This document shows, in pieces, positions 8,996-17,195 of a DNA stretch of 64,000 bases. Source of the stretch: Bacillota bacterium (lineage in GTDB: Bacteria > Bacillota > Desulfotomaculia > Desulfotomaculales > Ammonificaceae); contig JBFMBK010000008.1 in NCBI GenBank assembly GCA_040755295.1, positions 1-64,000 of the forward strand, in the 5' to 3' direction. The translations under genes and the position numbers were made by a program. Positions within the stretch are counted from its first letter, which is position 1. Every line of letters starts with the position of its first letter. A model generated the notes under the pieces. It saw only the letters and a program-made list of their open reading frames with translations. It was not told the DNA's origin and searched no databases.

Positions 8996-9661
8996 ATGTT
9001 GCCGCGTGTTATTGTATTCAATGCAGTAAGCGTCGACGGTCGCATAGACTGGTTCACACCCGACATCGGCCGGTTCTACGAACTGGCGTCGCGCTGGCGG
9101 GAAGACGCAACCCTGGCGGGAAGCGGTACGTTATTGAGCGCCGTACAGGAAGCGCCCGAGGAAAAGGAAGGAGCGTTCGAGCCGCAGGAGGATCCGGGAG
9201 ACCGCCGGCCGCTGCTCGTTGTTCCGGACAGCCGGGGGCGGGTAAAGAACTGGGACTACTGGCGAAAGCAGCCTTACTGGAGGAGCGTGGTGGTCTTATG
9301 CTCCCGTTCTACGCCCGCGAGCTATTTGGATTATCTTCGCCGGAGACGCATAGAGCACGTCATCACAGGCGACGATCAGGCGGATTTGCGGGCGGCACTG
9401 GCGGAACTCCGCGCGCGGTACGGGGTCGAGACCGTCCGCGTGGACAGCGGGGGCACGCTTAACGGCGTTATGCTCCGCGCAGGCCTGGTGGACGAGGTCA
9501 GCGTTCTTATCCATCCAAGTCTTGTGGGGGGCATGACACCGCGTTCCATGTTCCGGGCGCCCGATCTCAACTCGCCGGAAGGGGTGCTGCAGCTTCGATT
9601 AACCGGTGTTGAGGAAATGCCTGGCGGTGTCGTCTGGCTGCGGTACAACGTCACGCGATAG
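8996..9661 (+). CDS. RibD C-terminal / dihydrofolate reductase-like protein
   Basis: A 221-residue NADPH-dependent reductase of the RibD_C superfamily. It starts with the VIVFNAVSVDGRID strand-turn typical of these folds, has VDSGGTLNGVMLRAGLVDEVSVLIHPSLVGG (the conserved GGxxL...LVDE region) and a C-terminal LRLTGVEEM strand. It lacks the N-terminal deaminase domain of RibD, so a direct role in riboflavin synthesis is uncertain. Such stand-alone proteins are usually annotated as pyrimidine reductase-like or bifunctional deaminase-reductase C-terminal. The ATG follows AAAGGAGGCTTATGGA. Confidence 0.85.
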   Translation: MLPRVIVFNAVSVDGRIDWFTPDIGRFYELASRWREDATLAGSGTLLSAVQEAPEEKEGAFEPQEDPGDRRPLLVVPDSRGRVKNWDYWRKQPYWRSVVVLCSRSTPASYLDYLRRRRIEHVITGDDQADLRAALAELRARYGVETVRVDSGGTLNGVMLRAGLVDEVSVLIHPSLVGGMTPRSMFRAPDLNSPEGVLQLRLTGVEEMPGGVVWLRYNVTR

Positions 9662-9765
9662 TGTTTTTACCGCCGTGCGAATTAAAAAAAGGAGAAACAC
9701 TCGAAACGGCGAATTCACCTTAATAACGGTGAAAACCCCCATCTCACCTCCTGGAGGGTGAATAA

Positions 9766-10389
9766 ATGCAGAGGATTACCGTGATAACGGCCGACGTAAT
9801 CGAATCAAAGAACGCCGGCGACTACAAGCGATCCTTGACGCAAAAACTGAGCGAACTGCGGCACCCCATGCTGCTGAGCCGTTTCAGCCTGTCGCGGGGC
9901 GATGAGATTCAGGGCGTGTTAAGTGGTTGGCTCCGGGCGCCGGAGTTGATAAGGCAGCTCAGATTCGCCTGCCGCCCGCTGAAACTGCGGGTTGGTATCG
10001 GCGTCGGCGCGAACGCCGGACCCGTGGACGCCGATCCCTGGAGCATGGACGGACCGGCGTTTCATCTCGCCCGGTCGGCCCTGGATAACGAGAAGAGAAA
10101 CAAAAAGCCTTCCACCTGCATCCGGACCGGCAGTGCCCAACTCGACGATATCCTTTACTGCATCTGGCTTCTAATCGACTCGCGGCAAAACAGGTGGACG
10201 GATAAACAATGGGAAGCGGTGCAGGCCTACGAACGGTATAGAACCTATGAAGAGGCGTCCAAAAACCTTCATATCCGGCTGCAAAACGTTCAGAAGCGCT
10301 GTCACGCCGCGGACTGGCATCAGTTGAAGCTGGCCGAAAAGACGCTGTCCAAACTGGAACTATACGCGGACCGTTTTAACCTTGCGTAA
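9766..10389 (+). CDS. satD: SatD family protein
   Basis: A 207-residue protein beginning ITVITADVIESKNAGDY, the signature start of the SatD family, followed by the SRGDEIQGVL and GIGVGAN motifs, which resemble a degenerate nucleotide-cyclase-like core. The C-terminal 60 residues look like a helix-turn-helix (YEEASKNLHIRLQNVQKRCHAA). SatD was first noted in a streptococcal acid-tolerance/secretion locus, but its biochemical role is unknown. It is followed 43 bases later by a DUF3307 membrane protein, a pairing seen often, so the two likely act together. Confidence 0.85.
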   Translation: MQRITVITADVIESKNAGDYKRSLTQKLSELRHPMLLSRFSLSRGDEIQGVLSGWLRAPELIRQLRFACRPLKLRVGIGVGANAGPVDADPWSMDGPAFHLARSALDNEKRNKKPSTCIRTGSAQLDDILYCIWLLIDSRQNRWTDKQWEAVQAYERYRTYEEASKNLHIRLQNVQKRCHAADWHQLKLAEKTLSKLELYADRFNLA

Positions 10390-10432
10390 GGTGAAACAAA
10401 GTTTATATCCCCGTGAGGGGTGAAGTACAGGG

Positions 10433-11236
10433 GTGTGCGCTGTGACGTTTTTCTGGCTGGCCGTTCTTGCCCACGTTTTTACGGATTTCGTGCTGCAAAC
10501 CGACCGTCTGGCGGCAATGAAGGCGGAAATGAAGCCGGGGGCGTACCTGAAGCACGGTTTGGCGCTGATGCTGTGCACCTTCGTCGCCACCCATGTTTAC
10601 GGTCCCGGTCCGGCACTTGCCTTCTCGGCGGCGGCCGCGTTGGTTCACATACTGATTGACTATCTGAAGAACCTTATCCCGGTTCTGCAGCGGCCACCCG
10701 GGACGAGCGCCGGCAGAACAACCAACACCGTCTGTCTCTTCCTGGACCAGGCCCTGCACCTTTACGCCCTGTACCTGCTCTGGTTTATTTTCAGCAGGGC
10801 GTTCACCATCTCACCCTGCTCTTCCGTTTTCGAGTTTTACGCCGTTTTCTTCCCCACTCTGCGGTTGCCGGACTGTTTTGCGGCACTAGGCTACGGCGCC
10901 GGCAACTGCGTCATCAGCGCCGTCATTTGTCTGTACGTCCTTTTCGGGGGGGTCGTTATCGTCAGGATGCAGCTTGATCACCTGAACATCGAGAAAAGTG
11001 AAAGCCCGGCGCCGAGCACCGGACGGTATATCGGTATCCTGGAAAGGGCGGTTATCCTCATTCTGATCATGTATGACGCGGTTACCGCGGTCGGGTTTGT
11101 CCTGGCGGTCAAATCCATAGCGCGGTTCAAACAACTCGAAGACCGGGCGTTTGCGGAATACTACCTGGTCGGCACCCTTATCAGCACGCTGACAGCGGTC
11201 GCCGGGGGGTTCGCGCTGAGAGCCCTCTGGCGTTAG
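10433..11236 (+). CDS. DUF3307 family membrane protein
   Basis: A 267-residue polytopic protein. The first 110 residues are the DUF3307 domain: FLAHVFTDFVLQTD-like start, KHGLALML, and VHILIDYLKNL with conserved His and Asp. The C-terminal half has three further membrane helices. It follows satD in the same direction and is probably co-transcribed. The GTG at 10433 was used; a second GTG at 10442 (giving MTFFWLAVL) has AGGGG at better spacing and is a real alternative. Function unknown. Confidence 0.8.
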   Translation: MCAVTFFWLAVLAHVFTDFVLQTDRLAAMKAEMKPGAYLKHGLALMLCTFVATHVYGPGPALAFSAAAALVHILIDYLKNLIPVLQRPPGTSAGRTTNTVCLFLDQALHLYALYLLWFIFSRAFTISPCSSVFEFYAVFFPTLRLPDCFAALGYGAGNCVISAVICLYVLFGGVVIVRMQLDHLNIEKSESPAPSTGRYIGILERAVILILIMYDAVTAVGFVLAVKSIARFKQLEDRAFAEYYLVGTLISTLTAVAGGFALRALWR

Positions 11237-11246
11237 ACGGCGGCGC

Positions 11247-11819
11247 TTATTTTACCCAACTGACGATACGGGGTTCCTTCCTCCCGTTCTTACCGGGCGG
11301 ATGTTCCGGATAGCCGAGGATGATCGGCGCCACCAACTCGTACTCCTCCGGCACATCCAGCTCCATCTTAATACCCGGAGTATCGCAGGCATACTGCGCA
11401 AAACCCACCCAACAGCTGCCGATACCCCTGTCCCAGGCCGCCAGCATCAGCGTCAGCGCCACCATACTGCAGTCGTATTTAAAAGTCATCGCATCGGTAC
11501 TTCCGTAAATCAGAACGAGGGTGGGAGCGCCGTAAAAAACATCAAAGTTCGGGTCAGCCATTAAATTGTTGTAGCGTCCTAGGGCGGGCGAATTCTTAAC
11601 CCTGTCCAGCATGCGCCCCTTAGCCTTTTCGGAGATGCGCCGGAGCAAATCCCGGTCCTGTACCACCGCAAAAACCCAGGGCTGGCGGTTCATGCCGTTG
11701 GGAGCCCAGACGGCCGTTTCAAGCAGCTCCCGGATGGTTTGGTCCGGTATCTGGTCGAGCTTATACTTCCGTACACTCCTGCGTGTTATTATAGCTTCAA
11801 TCAGTTCCACATGCCTCAC
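11247..11819 (-). CDS. Nitroreductase family protein
   Basis: A 190-residue FMN-dependent oxidoreductase. It has the family N-terminus (AIITRRSVRKYKLDQIPD), the AVWAPNGMNRQPWVF FMN-contact segment, and the C-terminal GIGSCWVGFAQYA plus ELVAPIILGYPEHPP signature. The substrate is not deducible. It converges on the DUF3307 gene, with 10 bases between stop codons, and no ligand-specific context is present. Confidence 0.9.
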   Translation of the reverse strand: MRHVELIEAIITRRSVRKYKLDQIPDQTIRELLETAVWAPNGMNRQPWVFAVVQDRDLLRRISEKAKGRMLDRVKNSPALGRYNNLMADPNFDVFYGAPTLVLIYGSTDAMTFKYDCSMVALTLMLAAWDRGIGSCWVGFAQYACDTPGIKMELDVPEEYELVAPIILGYPEHPPGKNGRKEPRIVSWVK

Positions 11820-12094
11820 CTCCGAAACAAGGTTTTACATAACGGTGCAAAACGTCCTCATTTAAACATAATCCCCGTTTTTATATATACACTGTCTGAT
11901 TATTCTTTCCTTCCAGCGCACGCCTAAAACTTAAACAATCGCTTCACCAACCTCTTCCCTTAATTCATGGGGCGCGAGGCCCGCACGTTTTTCTTCGCCG
12001 GCATACAAAAGCCCCGGCAGGCGACTGTCAGGGCTTAGGTTCCACCAATGTGAGCGCAAGAAATCGTTATGTTTTCGCCCCGGTGCGAAGGGTT

Positions 12095-12313
12095 TTATTT
12101 AATCGTCTTGCCTCCCCTGATAAAGTGGTCCATCCGGTCGACCTCGTCCGGATTAATGCCGGATGTCGCGATGGATTCCTTCTGAATCGAGTAACTGCAC
12201 CGGTCGCAGATGTACCCTCCGCGGTCGCCGCTGCGCTTAAGCTCGTGGTAGCGGAAATCGTGCCGGGTTATCTCAAACTCCTTTTTGCAGATCATGCACA
12301 CCGCTTTAACCAC
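12095..12313 (-). CDS. DUF2197 (YlaI-like) zinc-ribbon protein
   Basis: A 72-residue protein with two CXXC pairs: CMICKKEFEI near the start and YICDRCSYSI mid-protein, predicted to bind one zinc. It matches the DUF2197/YlaI family of Bacilli and Clostridia. The reading frame is open back to 12385, but a GTG at 12313 is chosen because AGGAGG lies nine bases before it and family members begin a few residues before the first CXXC. Role unknown. It lies 113 bases downstream of the PEP-synthase-like gene, in the same direction. Confidence 0.8.
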   Translation of the reverse strand: MVKAVCMICKKEFEITRHDFRYHELKRSGDRGGYICDRCSYSIQKESIATSGINPDEVDRMDHFIRGGKTIK

Positions 12314-12425
12314 CCGCACACACCTCCTGTCTGCATCCGATGTCTTATCCCTCAAAAAGACCGGAGTCGAACCTCGTCTCAACAATTCCTTGGATTCGCC
12401 GTTCTTTGTTATGCATGAGCGTTAT

Positions 12426-15134
12426 TCACTGCAGGTATATTTTTCCTTCATCCCCGTCGACCATAACTCTCCGGCCCTCTTTGATAAGGCCCATGACACC
12501 CGGTATATTCACCACCGCGGGTACTCCGTATTCCCTGGCCACAATCGCCCCGTGGGACAAGAAGCCGCCGGTCTCCATGACCACGGCCCCGGCTTTTAAA
12601 AACAATGGGGTCCAGCCCGGGTCGGTGGACGGCGCCACCAAGACATCTCCCGGTTGCAGCTTGCTTCCTTCGCCCGGATGTCTGATCAATCGCGCCGCGC
12701 CTGTGGCTTTGCCGGCGGCAACCGGCACCCCTTCCAGGCAATTGCCGGCGGTCAGGGTAACAGGTTCCGCAAACTTGGGTGTCTCCCCCAAAATAATGTC
12801 GGGCGGTGAGATCGACTCCATTTCGGCCATCAAGGCTTTTCTTGCGGCAATCAGTTCCCGAAGTCCGGCGCCATCCCATTCACCGGCCAAAACCGAAACC
12901 AGTTCCGGCCAGGTGCAGAAGTAAACGTCGCCCTGCTTATCAATGATGTCCCGCCCGCAAAAACGAGAGCCTAACTCCTGGGCTATTATACGATACCCTG
13001 CCATTGCTTCGGCCAGCACCGATTTGGTCATTTCCCGCACCGCGGCTCCGGACTGGGCCTGCCTGATCCATTTCCTGATCGATGAGTGCCTTTTTGAGGG
13101 CACTTTAGCTTTGATTTCGAGCCAGGCCTGTTCAACCTTTTCTCTTTGCTCCGCCTTCAGTTTGGCAAGGTCGGCGGTGTAGAGCGTGCTGCGTACGATA
13201 TCCATCAGGTAGGAAGGGTCCTCCTGCCACCGGAGATTGATGATGTCAAGCTCGTAGACGGCCCGGTGTCCGAATTCTGCGAGAAACTCACGGAAGGCCT
13301 GCTTAAAAGGAGAACTGTCGGGCAACTCTTCCTCCCACGAAAGAAGGCCGAAGGGCGTACTATTGAGAAACGGAACGGCGTCATTATCCCGCCGGGCGAT
13401 CTCGGTTAACTCAACAAGCCTGTAACCGTGGTCGGCACTGGTTATGCCCGGACCTCCGCCGACCGTTAAGGCGTTTAAAAGCATGGGGGCCCTGACCCCG
13501 AAATGCTTAACAAGAACTCTCATTAACGACGCTACGGGCGTTGTGGCCGCCCCGCTCAGAAACCAGAATTTCCTGGCAAATTCGCTGACAACCCGGCCCA
13601 ATTCGTCATACAGAGTGATAAACTCCCTGTCTTGCAGTCGCGCTAATTCTTTTTCAGTCAAGGTTTTTACGGAATGCGATACTTGAGTATGGATTTCGGC
13701 GGAGTTCTTCGTGAGCCTGCCGACTAAAGACCCCGCTCTCATCAGGTACCACATCCGTTTCAAACCGGCAAGACCGCGAAAAGGTTTAGGGTCCTTTATC
13801 TCAATTTCCGGCTGGTGGCCTCCCCAGAAGATTTTTGCGTCACGGGGCAATGCACCCATGGAATCGAACAAGAACCATTGCAGGGCCGATAGATTGCAGT
13901 AAAGCCGGCCGTTGAAAAACCTGGAAAACTCTAAGCCCTCCGGCAGCCGATAACCGATTTCCGTACAAGAAGCTTTATGGATGGTGTCGATGATAGTTTT
14001 CATTAAGCGGCGGTTCAAAGGAGACTGGACCATCGGTACGGCGTCTCGGTAATTGCCGTTGGACCAGATGTCCGGCTGGTTCTTCAAGGCGGTGAAAGTG
14101 TTTCGGGGCAGGGTTGTTACCGGCCTCGCCTGCACCAGAACAAAATCCCGGCCGTCAAAAGCCCATTCCACATCCTGGTGCCGCTCACAGTCCCCCAGGG
14201 CTTCGAAGACCCTTAAAAGGACCAGGCCCAGCTTTTCTACTTCCTTGTCGGTCAACACCTGCCGCGCGGACAATTCCGTGGACGGCGTAAATTCAGTTCC
14301 CCCGTCTTCCTTGGTTCGGGTCAAGCCTTCCTTCCGCCCGGTTTTTCGTTCAATTATCCGGGGGGCCGCGGTAAACGCCCCGGCGTCCAACAAATATGTG
14401 TCAGGCTCCACGGCGCCGGTTACAACGGACTCCCCCAGGCCGAAATTGGCGTTGACAACCAACACGTCCCTGCGACCGGTCCGGGGGTCGCAAGTAAAAC
14501 CTACTCCCGCCGACCGGGCCTCCGCCATTTCCATGACAACCACCGCAGGCGCAACCTCATTGTCGCTTATGTTTAGTTTTCTGCGGTACGCCACGGCCCG
14601 AGGCGACCACAGGGAGGCATAACACCCTTTTACCGCCGCCAGGATATCGCCTAATCCACGGACATTCAAAAACGATTCATGGACGCCGGCAAAGGATGCC
14701 GTAGCCGAGTCTTCGGCCGACGCGGACGACCTCACGGCCAGCGGCCTTTCAACAATACCCAGGCTGCCCAGCATGTAGGTTAATTCTTCTACGATCGGCT
14801 GCGGTATGGAGCCCTCTTTGATTCTATTCATCAATTGAGTTAACTTGTCCTGGTTGGATGTTTCATCAATGTTTCCGGCGCTTACTGATTTAGAAATGTT
14901 CAGAATTGCGTCCTGCAGCCCGTTGTTGTCGATGAACTCGTCGTATGCCTGAACGGCGAGCACCCCTCCCACGGGGATGTTAAAGCCGTACCTCGCCAGG
15001 CGTCCCAGGTTCCAGCCCTTGCCGCCGGCCTGCTGTACGCCGGACTGAAAGGCTTCACCCCAGGTCAAAAAATATTTAACTACGGATTTTGTCACTGCAA
15101 CACACCCTGTTTGATGAAGTGAACTGAACAACAT
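12426..15134 (-). CDS. PEP synthase / rifampicin phosphotransferase-like enzyme
   Basis: A 902-residue three-part enzyme. The N-terminal ATP-grasp domain (about 30-345) begins GGKGWNLGRLARYGF and has AVRSSASAEDSATASFAG and the DVEWAFDGRDFVLVQARPVT end. A helical middle region covers about 380-790. The C-terminal swivelling phosphohistidine domain has TGGFLSHGAIVAREYGVPA near 840-860, with the phosphorylated His. There is no C-terminal PEP/pyruvate-binding TIM barrel, so it is closer to rifampicin phosphotransferase (ATP, swivel and ligand-binding domains) than to true PEP synthase. The substrate is uncertain and the middle domain is too divergent to call. The TetR gene immediately upstream in the same direction suggests inducible expression. 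Confidence 0.82.
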   Translation of the reverse strand: MLFSSLHQTGCVAVTKSVVKYFLTWGEAFQSGVQQAGGKGWNLGRLARYGFNIPVGGVLAVQAYDEFIDNNGLQDAILNISKSVSAGNIDETSNQDKLTQLMNRIKEGSIPQPIVEELTYMLGSLGIVERPLAVRSSASAEDSATASFAGVHESFLNVRGLGDILAAVKGCYASLWSPRAVAYRRKLNISDNEVAPAVVVMEMAEARSAGVGFTCDPRTGRRDVLVVNANFGLGESVVTGAVEPDTYLLDAGAFTAAPRIIERKTGRKEGLTRTKEDGGTEFTPSTELSARQVLTDKEVEKLGLVLLRVFEALGDCERHQDVEWAFDGRDFVLVQARPVTTLPRNTFTALKNQPDIWSNGNYRDAVPMVQSPLNRRLMKTIIDTIHKASCTEIGYRLPEGLEFSRFFNGRLYCNLSALQWFLFDSMGALPRDAKIFWGGHQPEIEIKDPKPFRGLAGLKRMWYLMRAGSLVGRLTKNSAEIHTQVSHSVKTLTEKELARLQDREFITLYDELGRVVSEFARKFWFLSGAATTPVASLMRVLVKHFGVRAPMLLNALTVGGGPGITSADHGYRLVELTEIARRDNDAVPFLNSTPFGLLSWEEELPDSSPFKQAFREFLAEFGHRAVYELDIINLRWQEDPSYLMDIVRSTLYTADLAKLKAEQREKVEQAWLEIKAKVPSKRHSSIRKWIRQAQSGAAVREMTKSVLAEAMAGYRIIAQELGSRFCGRDIIDKQGDVYFCTWPELVSVLAGEWDGAGLRELIAARKALMAEMESISPPDIILGETPKFAEPVTLTAGNCLEGVPVAAGKATGAARLIRHPGEGSKLQPGDVLVAPSTDPGWTPLFLKAGAVVMETGGFLSHGAIVAREYGVPAVVNIPGVMGLIKEGRRVMVDGDEGKIYLQ

Positions 15135-15153
15135 ATCCGGAATTCAGTACCCG

Positions 15154-15206
15154 GTGGACTACTTAGCTACTGATAACTGACCACTGACTACTAAATTCTA
15201 TTGACT
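15154..15206. repeat. Degenerate 7-nt periodic array
   Basis: Reads as consecutive heptads on the plus strand (TTAGCTA, CTGATAA, CTGACCA, CTGACTA, CTAAATT, CTATTGA). It runs up to and slightly over the stop codon of the TetR gene and is one of several such arrays in this window. Confidence 0.6.
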
Positions 15207-15827
15207 CCCGCCCCTGTTAATTGCCCCGTAAAGAAACAGGTCCACTATTTTTGCAATCTCTTTGCGAAGTTCGAAACTGGGCGAATCATTCAACCAATCC
15301 AAGACAATAGCGCCGCGAAGAATATCGATAAGCACCACCATCAGCTTAACCGGTACATCCTGCCTGATTTCGCCCGACTGCTGTCCCTGCCTGATAATCT
15401 CAGCCACAATACTCTGAGTGCCCGTTTCGCCACCGTTGAATTCCGACCCCCGATACATGTTTTTCAGGCGGTACCCCAGGCATATTCCGGTAATCTCCGG
15501 ATTGATTTCCACCCACTCGTATGCCTTGTCGAGCGCGGTCAGTAAGCGCGACCTGGTATCAGGCAGGTTATGCAAAACTTCAAAGGTCGCTTGAGCCAGT
15601 CCCTCGGAAATCTCTCTTACAAATTCGTCAACAATAGCCTCTTTGACAGGGAAGTGGTTATAAAGGGTTTTCCTGGCGATATCGGCTTCTTCCGCAATCT
15701 GCTCCATGGTTGTATTAATAAACCCCTGACGCTGAAACAAATCCATAGCCACTTGAACGATTTTCTGCCGCGTTTCCTTCTTCTTCCTCTCCACCCTGCC
15801 TTCAACCGGTATGTCCCTTTGATCCAT
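15198..15827 (-). CDS. TetR/AcrR-family transcriptional repressor
   Basis: A 209-residue regulator. The N-terminal 60 residues form the TetR helix-turn-helix (RQKIVQVAMDLFQRQGF, TTMEQIAEEADIARKTLYNHF), followed by an all-helical ligand domain with no recognisable ligand signature. The ATG at 15827 is chosen over 15848 because GGGGGTGACGCA precedes it. Immediately upstream is a long inverted repeat that overlaps its own -10 box, so autorepression is likely. The PEP-synthase-like gene follows 64 bases downstream, so the pair probably forms one ligand-inducible unit. Confidence 0.9.
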   Translation of the reverse strand: MDQRDIPVEGRVERKKKETRQKIVQVAMDLFQRQGFINTTMEQIAEEADIARKTLYNHFPVKEAIVDEFVREISEGLAQATFEVLHNLPDTRSRLLTALDKAYEWVEINPEITGICLGYRLKNMYRGSEFNGGETGTQSIVAEIIRQGQQSGEIRQDVPVKLMVVLIDILRGAIVLDWLNDSPSFELRKEIAKIVDLFLYGAINRGGSQ

Positions 15828-15857
15828 TGCGTCACCCCCAAGGAACAAATTGTATTG

Positions 15858-15904
15858 TTACACGTTTGTATATTATTATACAATGTGTGATACTCATTTG
15901 TCAC
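15858..15904 (-). promoter_or_regulatory. Promoter with overlapping palindromic operator of the TetR gene
   Basis: On the minus strand a GTGACA -35 box and a perfect TATAAT -10 box are 18 bases apart. A long imperfect inverted repeat covers 15858-15893: TTACACGTTTGTATA, TTAT, then TATACAATGTGTGATA. It overlaps the -10 box. This is the expected arrangement for a TetR-type operator. Confidence 0.7.
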
Positions 15905-16152
15905 TATTTTCTCCCTTTGTTACCGGTTTGTCAATATCCATTTCCCCGAAAAAAAAGCCCCCGTAAAGGGACCACCGCCAATCGTTCTATCCACTGTTAA
16001 ACACCGGTCCAGCAATGCTTTCTACCCGTAACCAAACAAATATCACCCTTTACTTGCCGCTCTGGAGCCACCTGGTGATTTCCGGTTTTGACGGCACGCG
16101 GCCGGAAGAAACGACCTTACCGTCTATCACCAGCCCGTGTCATATTAAAGCA

Positions 16153-16181
16153 TTGTTTTTTCTAAAACTATATGCTAATAT
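16153..16181 (+). promoter_or_regulatory. Promoter of the arsenic locus
   Basis: A TTGTTT -35 and a TAATAT -10 are 17 bases apart, just upstream of arsR. The dyad ATATGCTAATATGAGTATAT lies over the -10 box and is a plausible ArsR operator. The rest of the gap from 15905 to 16152 shows no gene. Confidence 0.65.
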
Positions 16182-16207
16182 GAGTATATATTTAAGGAGG
16201 AAAGTCT

Positions 16208-16543
16208 ATGGCGCAGAAAGGATTGGAACTCACAGCCGAACTTTTTCGGGTACTGGGACACCCGTTGCGCATTAACATAATCCAGTTCTTGCGCGGAGGA
16301 GAACGGTGTGTCTGCGAAATCATACCGGCAGTCGGTGCGGGACAACCGGTAGTGTCGAAACACCTTGCCCACCTGCGGCAGGTCGGTATTCTCGAGTGCC
16401 GGAAAGAAGGATTAAAGGTCATTTATCGGGTCCGTGACCCGGTAGTGTTTACGCTTTGTGACCTGGCGCAGGAACACATTTCCCGGAGAATCGCGGAACT
16501 GGTCATACTAACGACGGATTATCAGGTCGCTCAAAAGAGTTGA
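16208..16543 (+). CDS. arsR: ArsR/SmtB-family metalloregulator
   Basis: A 111-residue winged-helix repressor. The segment GERCVCEIIPAVGAGQPVVSKHLAHL contains the CVC pair that forms the As(III)/Sb(III) site in ArsR proteins, placed at the start of the recognition helix region. AAGGAGG lies seven bases before the ATG, and an AT-rich dyad covers the promoter. It heads a run of eleven plus-strand genes with arsenic-related functions, so it is the probable arsenite-responsive repressor of the locus. Confidence 0.92.
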   Translation: MAQKGLELTAELFRVLGHPLRINIIQFLRGGERCVCEIIPAVGAGQPVVSKHLAHLRQVGILECRKEGLKVIYRVRDPVVFTLCDLAQEHISRRIAELVILTTDYQVAQKS

Positions 16544-16579
16544 ATAGAACAGGAGATAACCGGGTTACGGTATCGGCAG

Positions 16580-17164
16580 TTGTTGATTACTTCGGAGATC
16601 TTTTTTAACCGCAGGGAGTTGAGGCAGGTGTTCAGCAGCTATACCGTCAGAATGGTACGTCCCATTTGCGCCGTAAACCGGCCGGTGGTTGGGGCGTTTG
16701 TGGATATAGATACCGACATCCGGGAGGTTTTGCCGTATTTAAACGCTGAGCTGGGAAACTGTATATACAATCCTGAAATGCCGTTCCTCCGGTTCCTTTG
16801 GTCAGGTAAGAGTGTCACCCTTTACCCCCTTAACATAGGCATCACCGGCCTCGCGGATGAGGAAGAGGCCCACCAACTGGTCGAAGCTTTGCGCCTACTA
16901 CTGGGAGAAACCTGGGAACGGCGGGCAGAGATAGAGCCCAGCTACCGCCGCGGTTCCGAAGTAACCGTGTTGGATGTGCTGAAGCGGTTACCCCGCACAA
17001 ACTGTGGGTGCTGCGGTGAGCGCACCTGTCTTGCCTTCGCGGCACGGCTTCTGAAACAGGATATGATCCTGGCCGACTGCACACCGCTTGCCGAGGCCGA
17101 ACAGCGCCCTGCCCGGGAGGATTTGGTACGGTTACTTTTGGCCGGAGGGTATCCGGTAGGGTGA
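16580..17164 (+). CDS. Fe-S cluster domain protein in the arsenic locus
   Basis: A 194-residue protein. Residues about 130-170 form the four-cysteine 4Fe-4S domain (PF04060 type): VLKRLPRTNCGCCGERTC and later ADCTPL. The N-terminal 120 residues resemble no enzyme I can name. This Fe-S domain is found in corrinoid-protein reductive activators and acetyl-CoA synthase gamma subunits, where it passes electrons. Here it lies between arsR and two arsenite carriers, so a redox role in arsenic metabolism is inferred, not shown. The TTG start has no strong ribosome site. Confidence 0.75.
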   Translation: MLITSEIFFNRRELRQVFSSYTVRMVRPICAVNRPVVGAFVDIDTDIREVLPYLNAELGNCIYNPEMPFLRFLWSGKSVTLYPLNIGITGLADEEEAHQLVEALRLLLGETWERRAEIEPSYRRGSEVTVLDVLKRLPRTNCGCCGERTCLAFAARLLKQDMILADCTPLAEAEQRPAREDLVRLLLAGGYPVG

Positions 17165-17195
17165 AATTGGTTTCATTTAGGCTGCAAAACCGGGA

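Noticed and set aside
12000-12040. Possible terminator AAGCCC..GGGCTT
   Set aside because: Short stem with a large loop and no T-run; not convincing.
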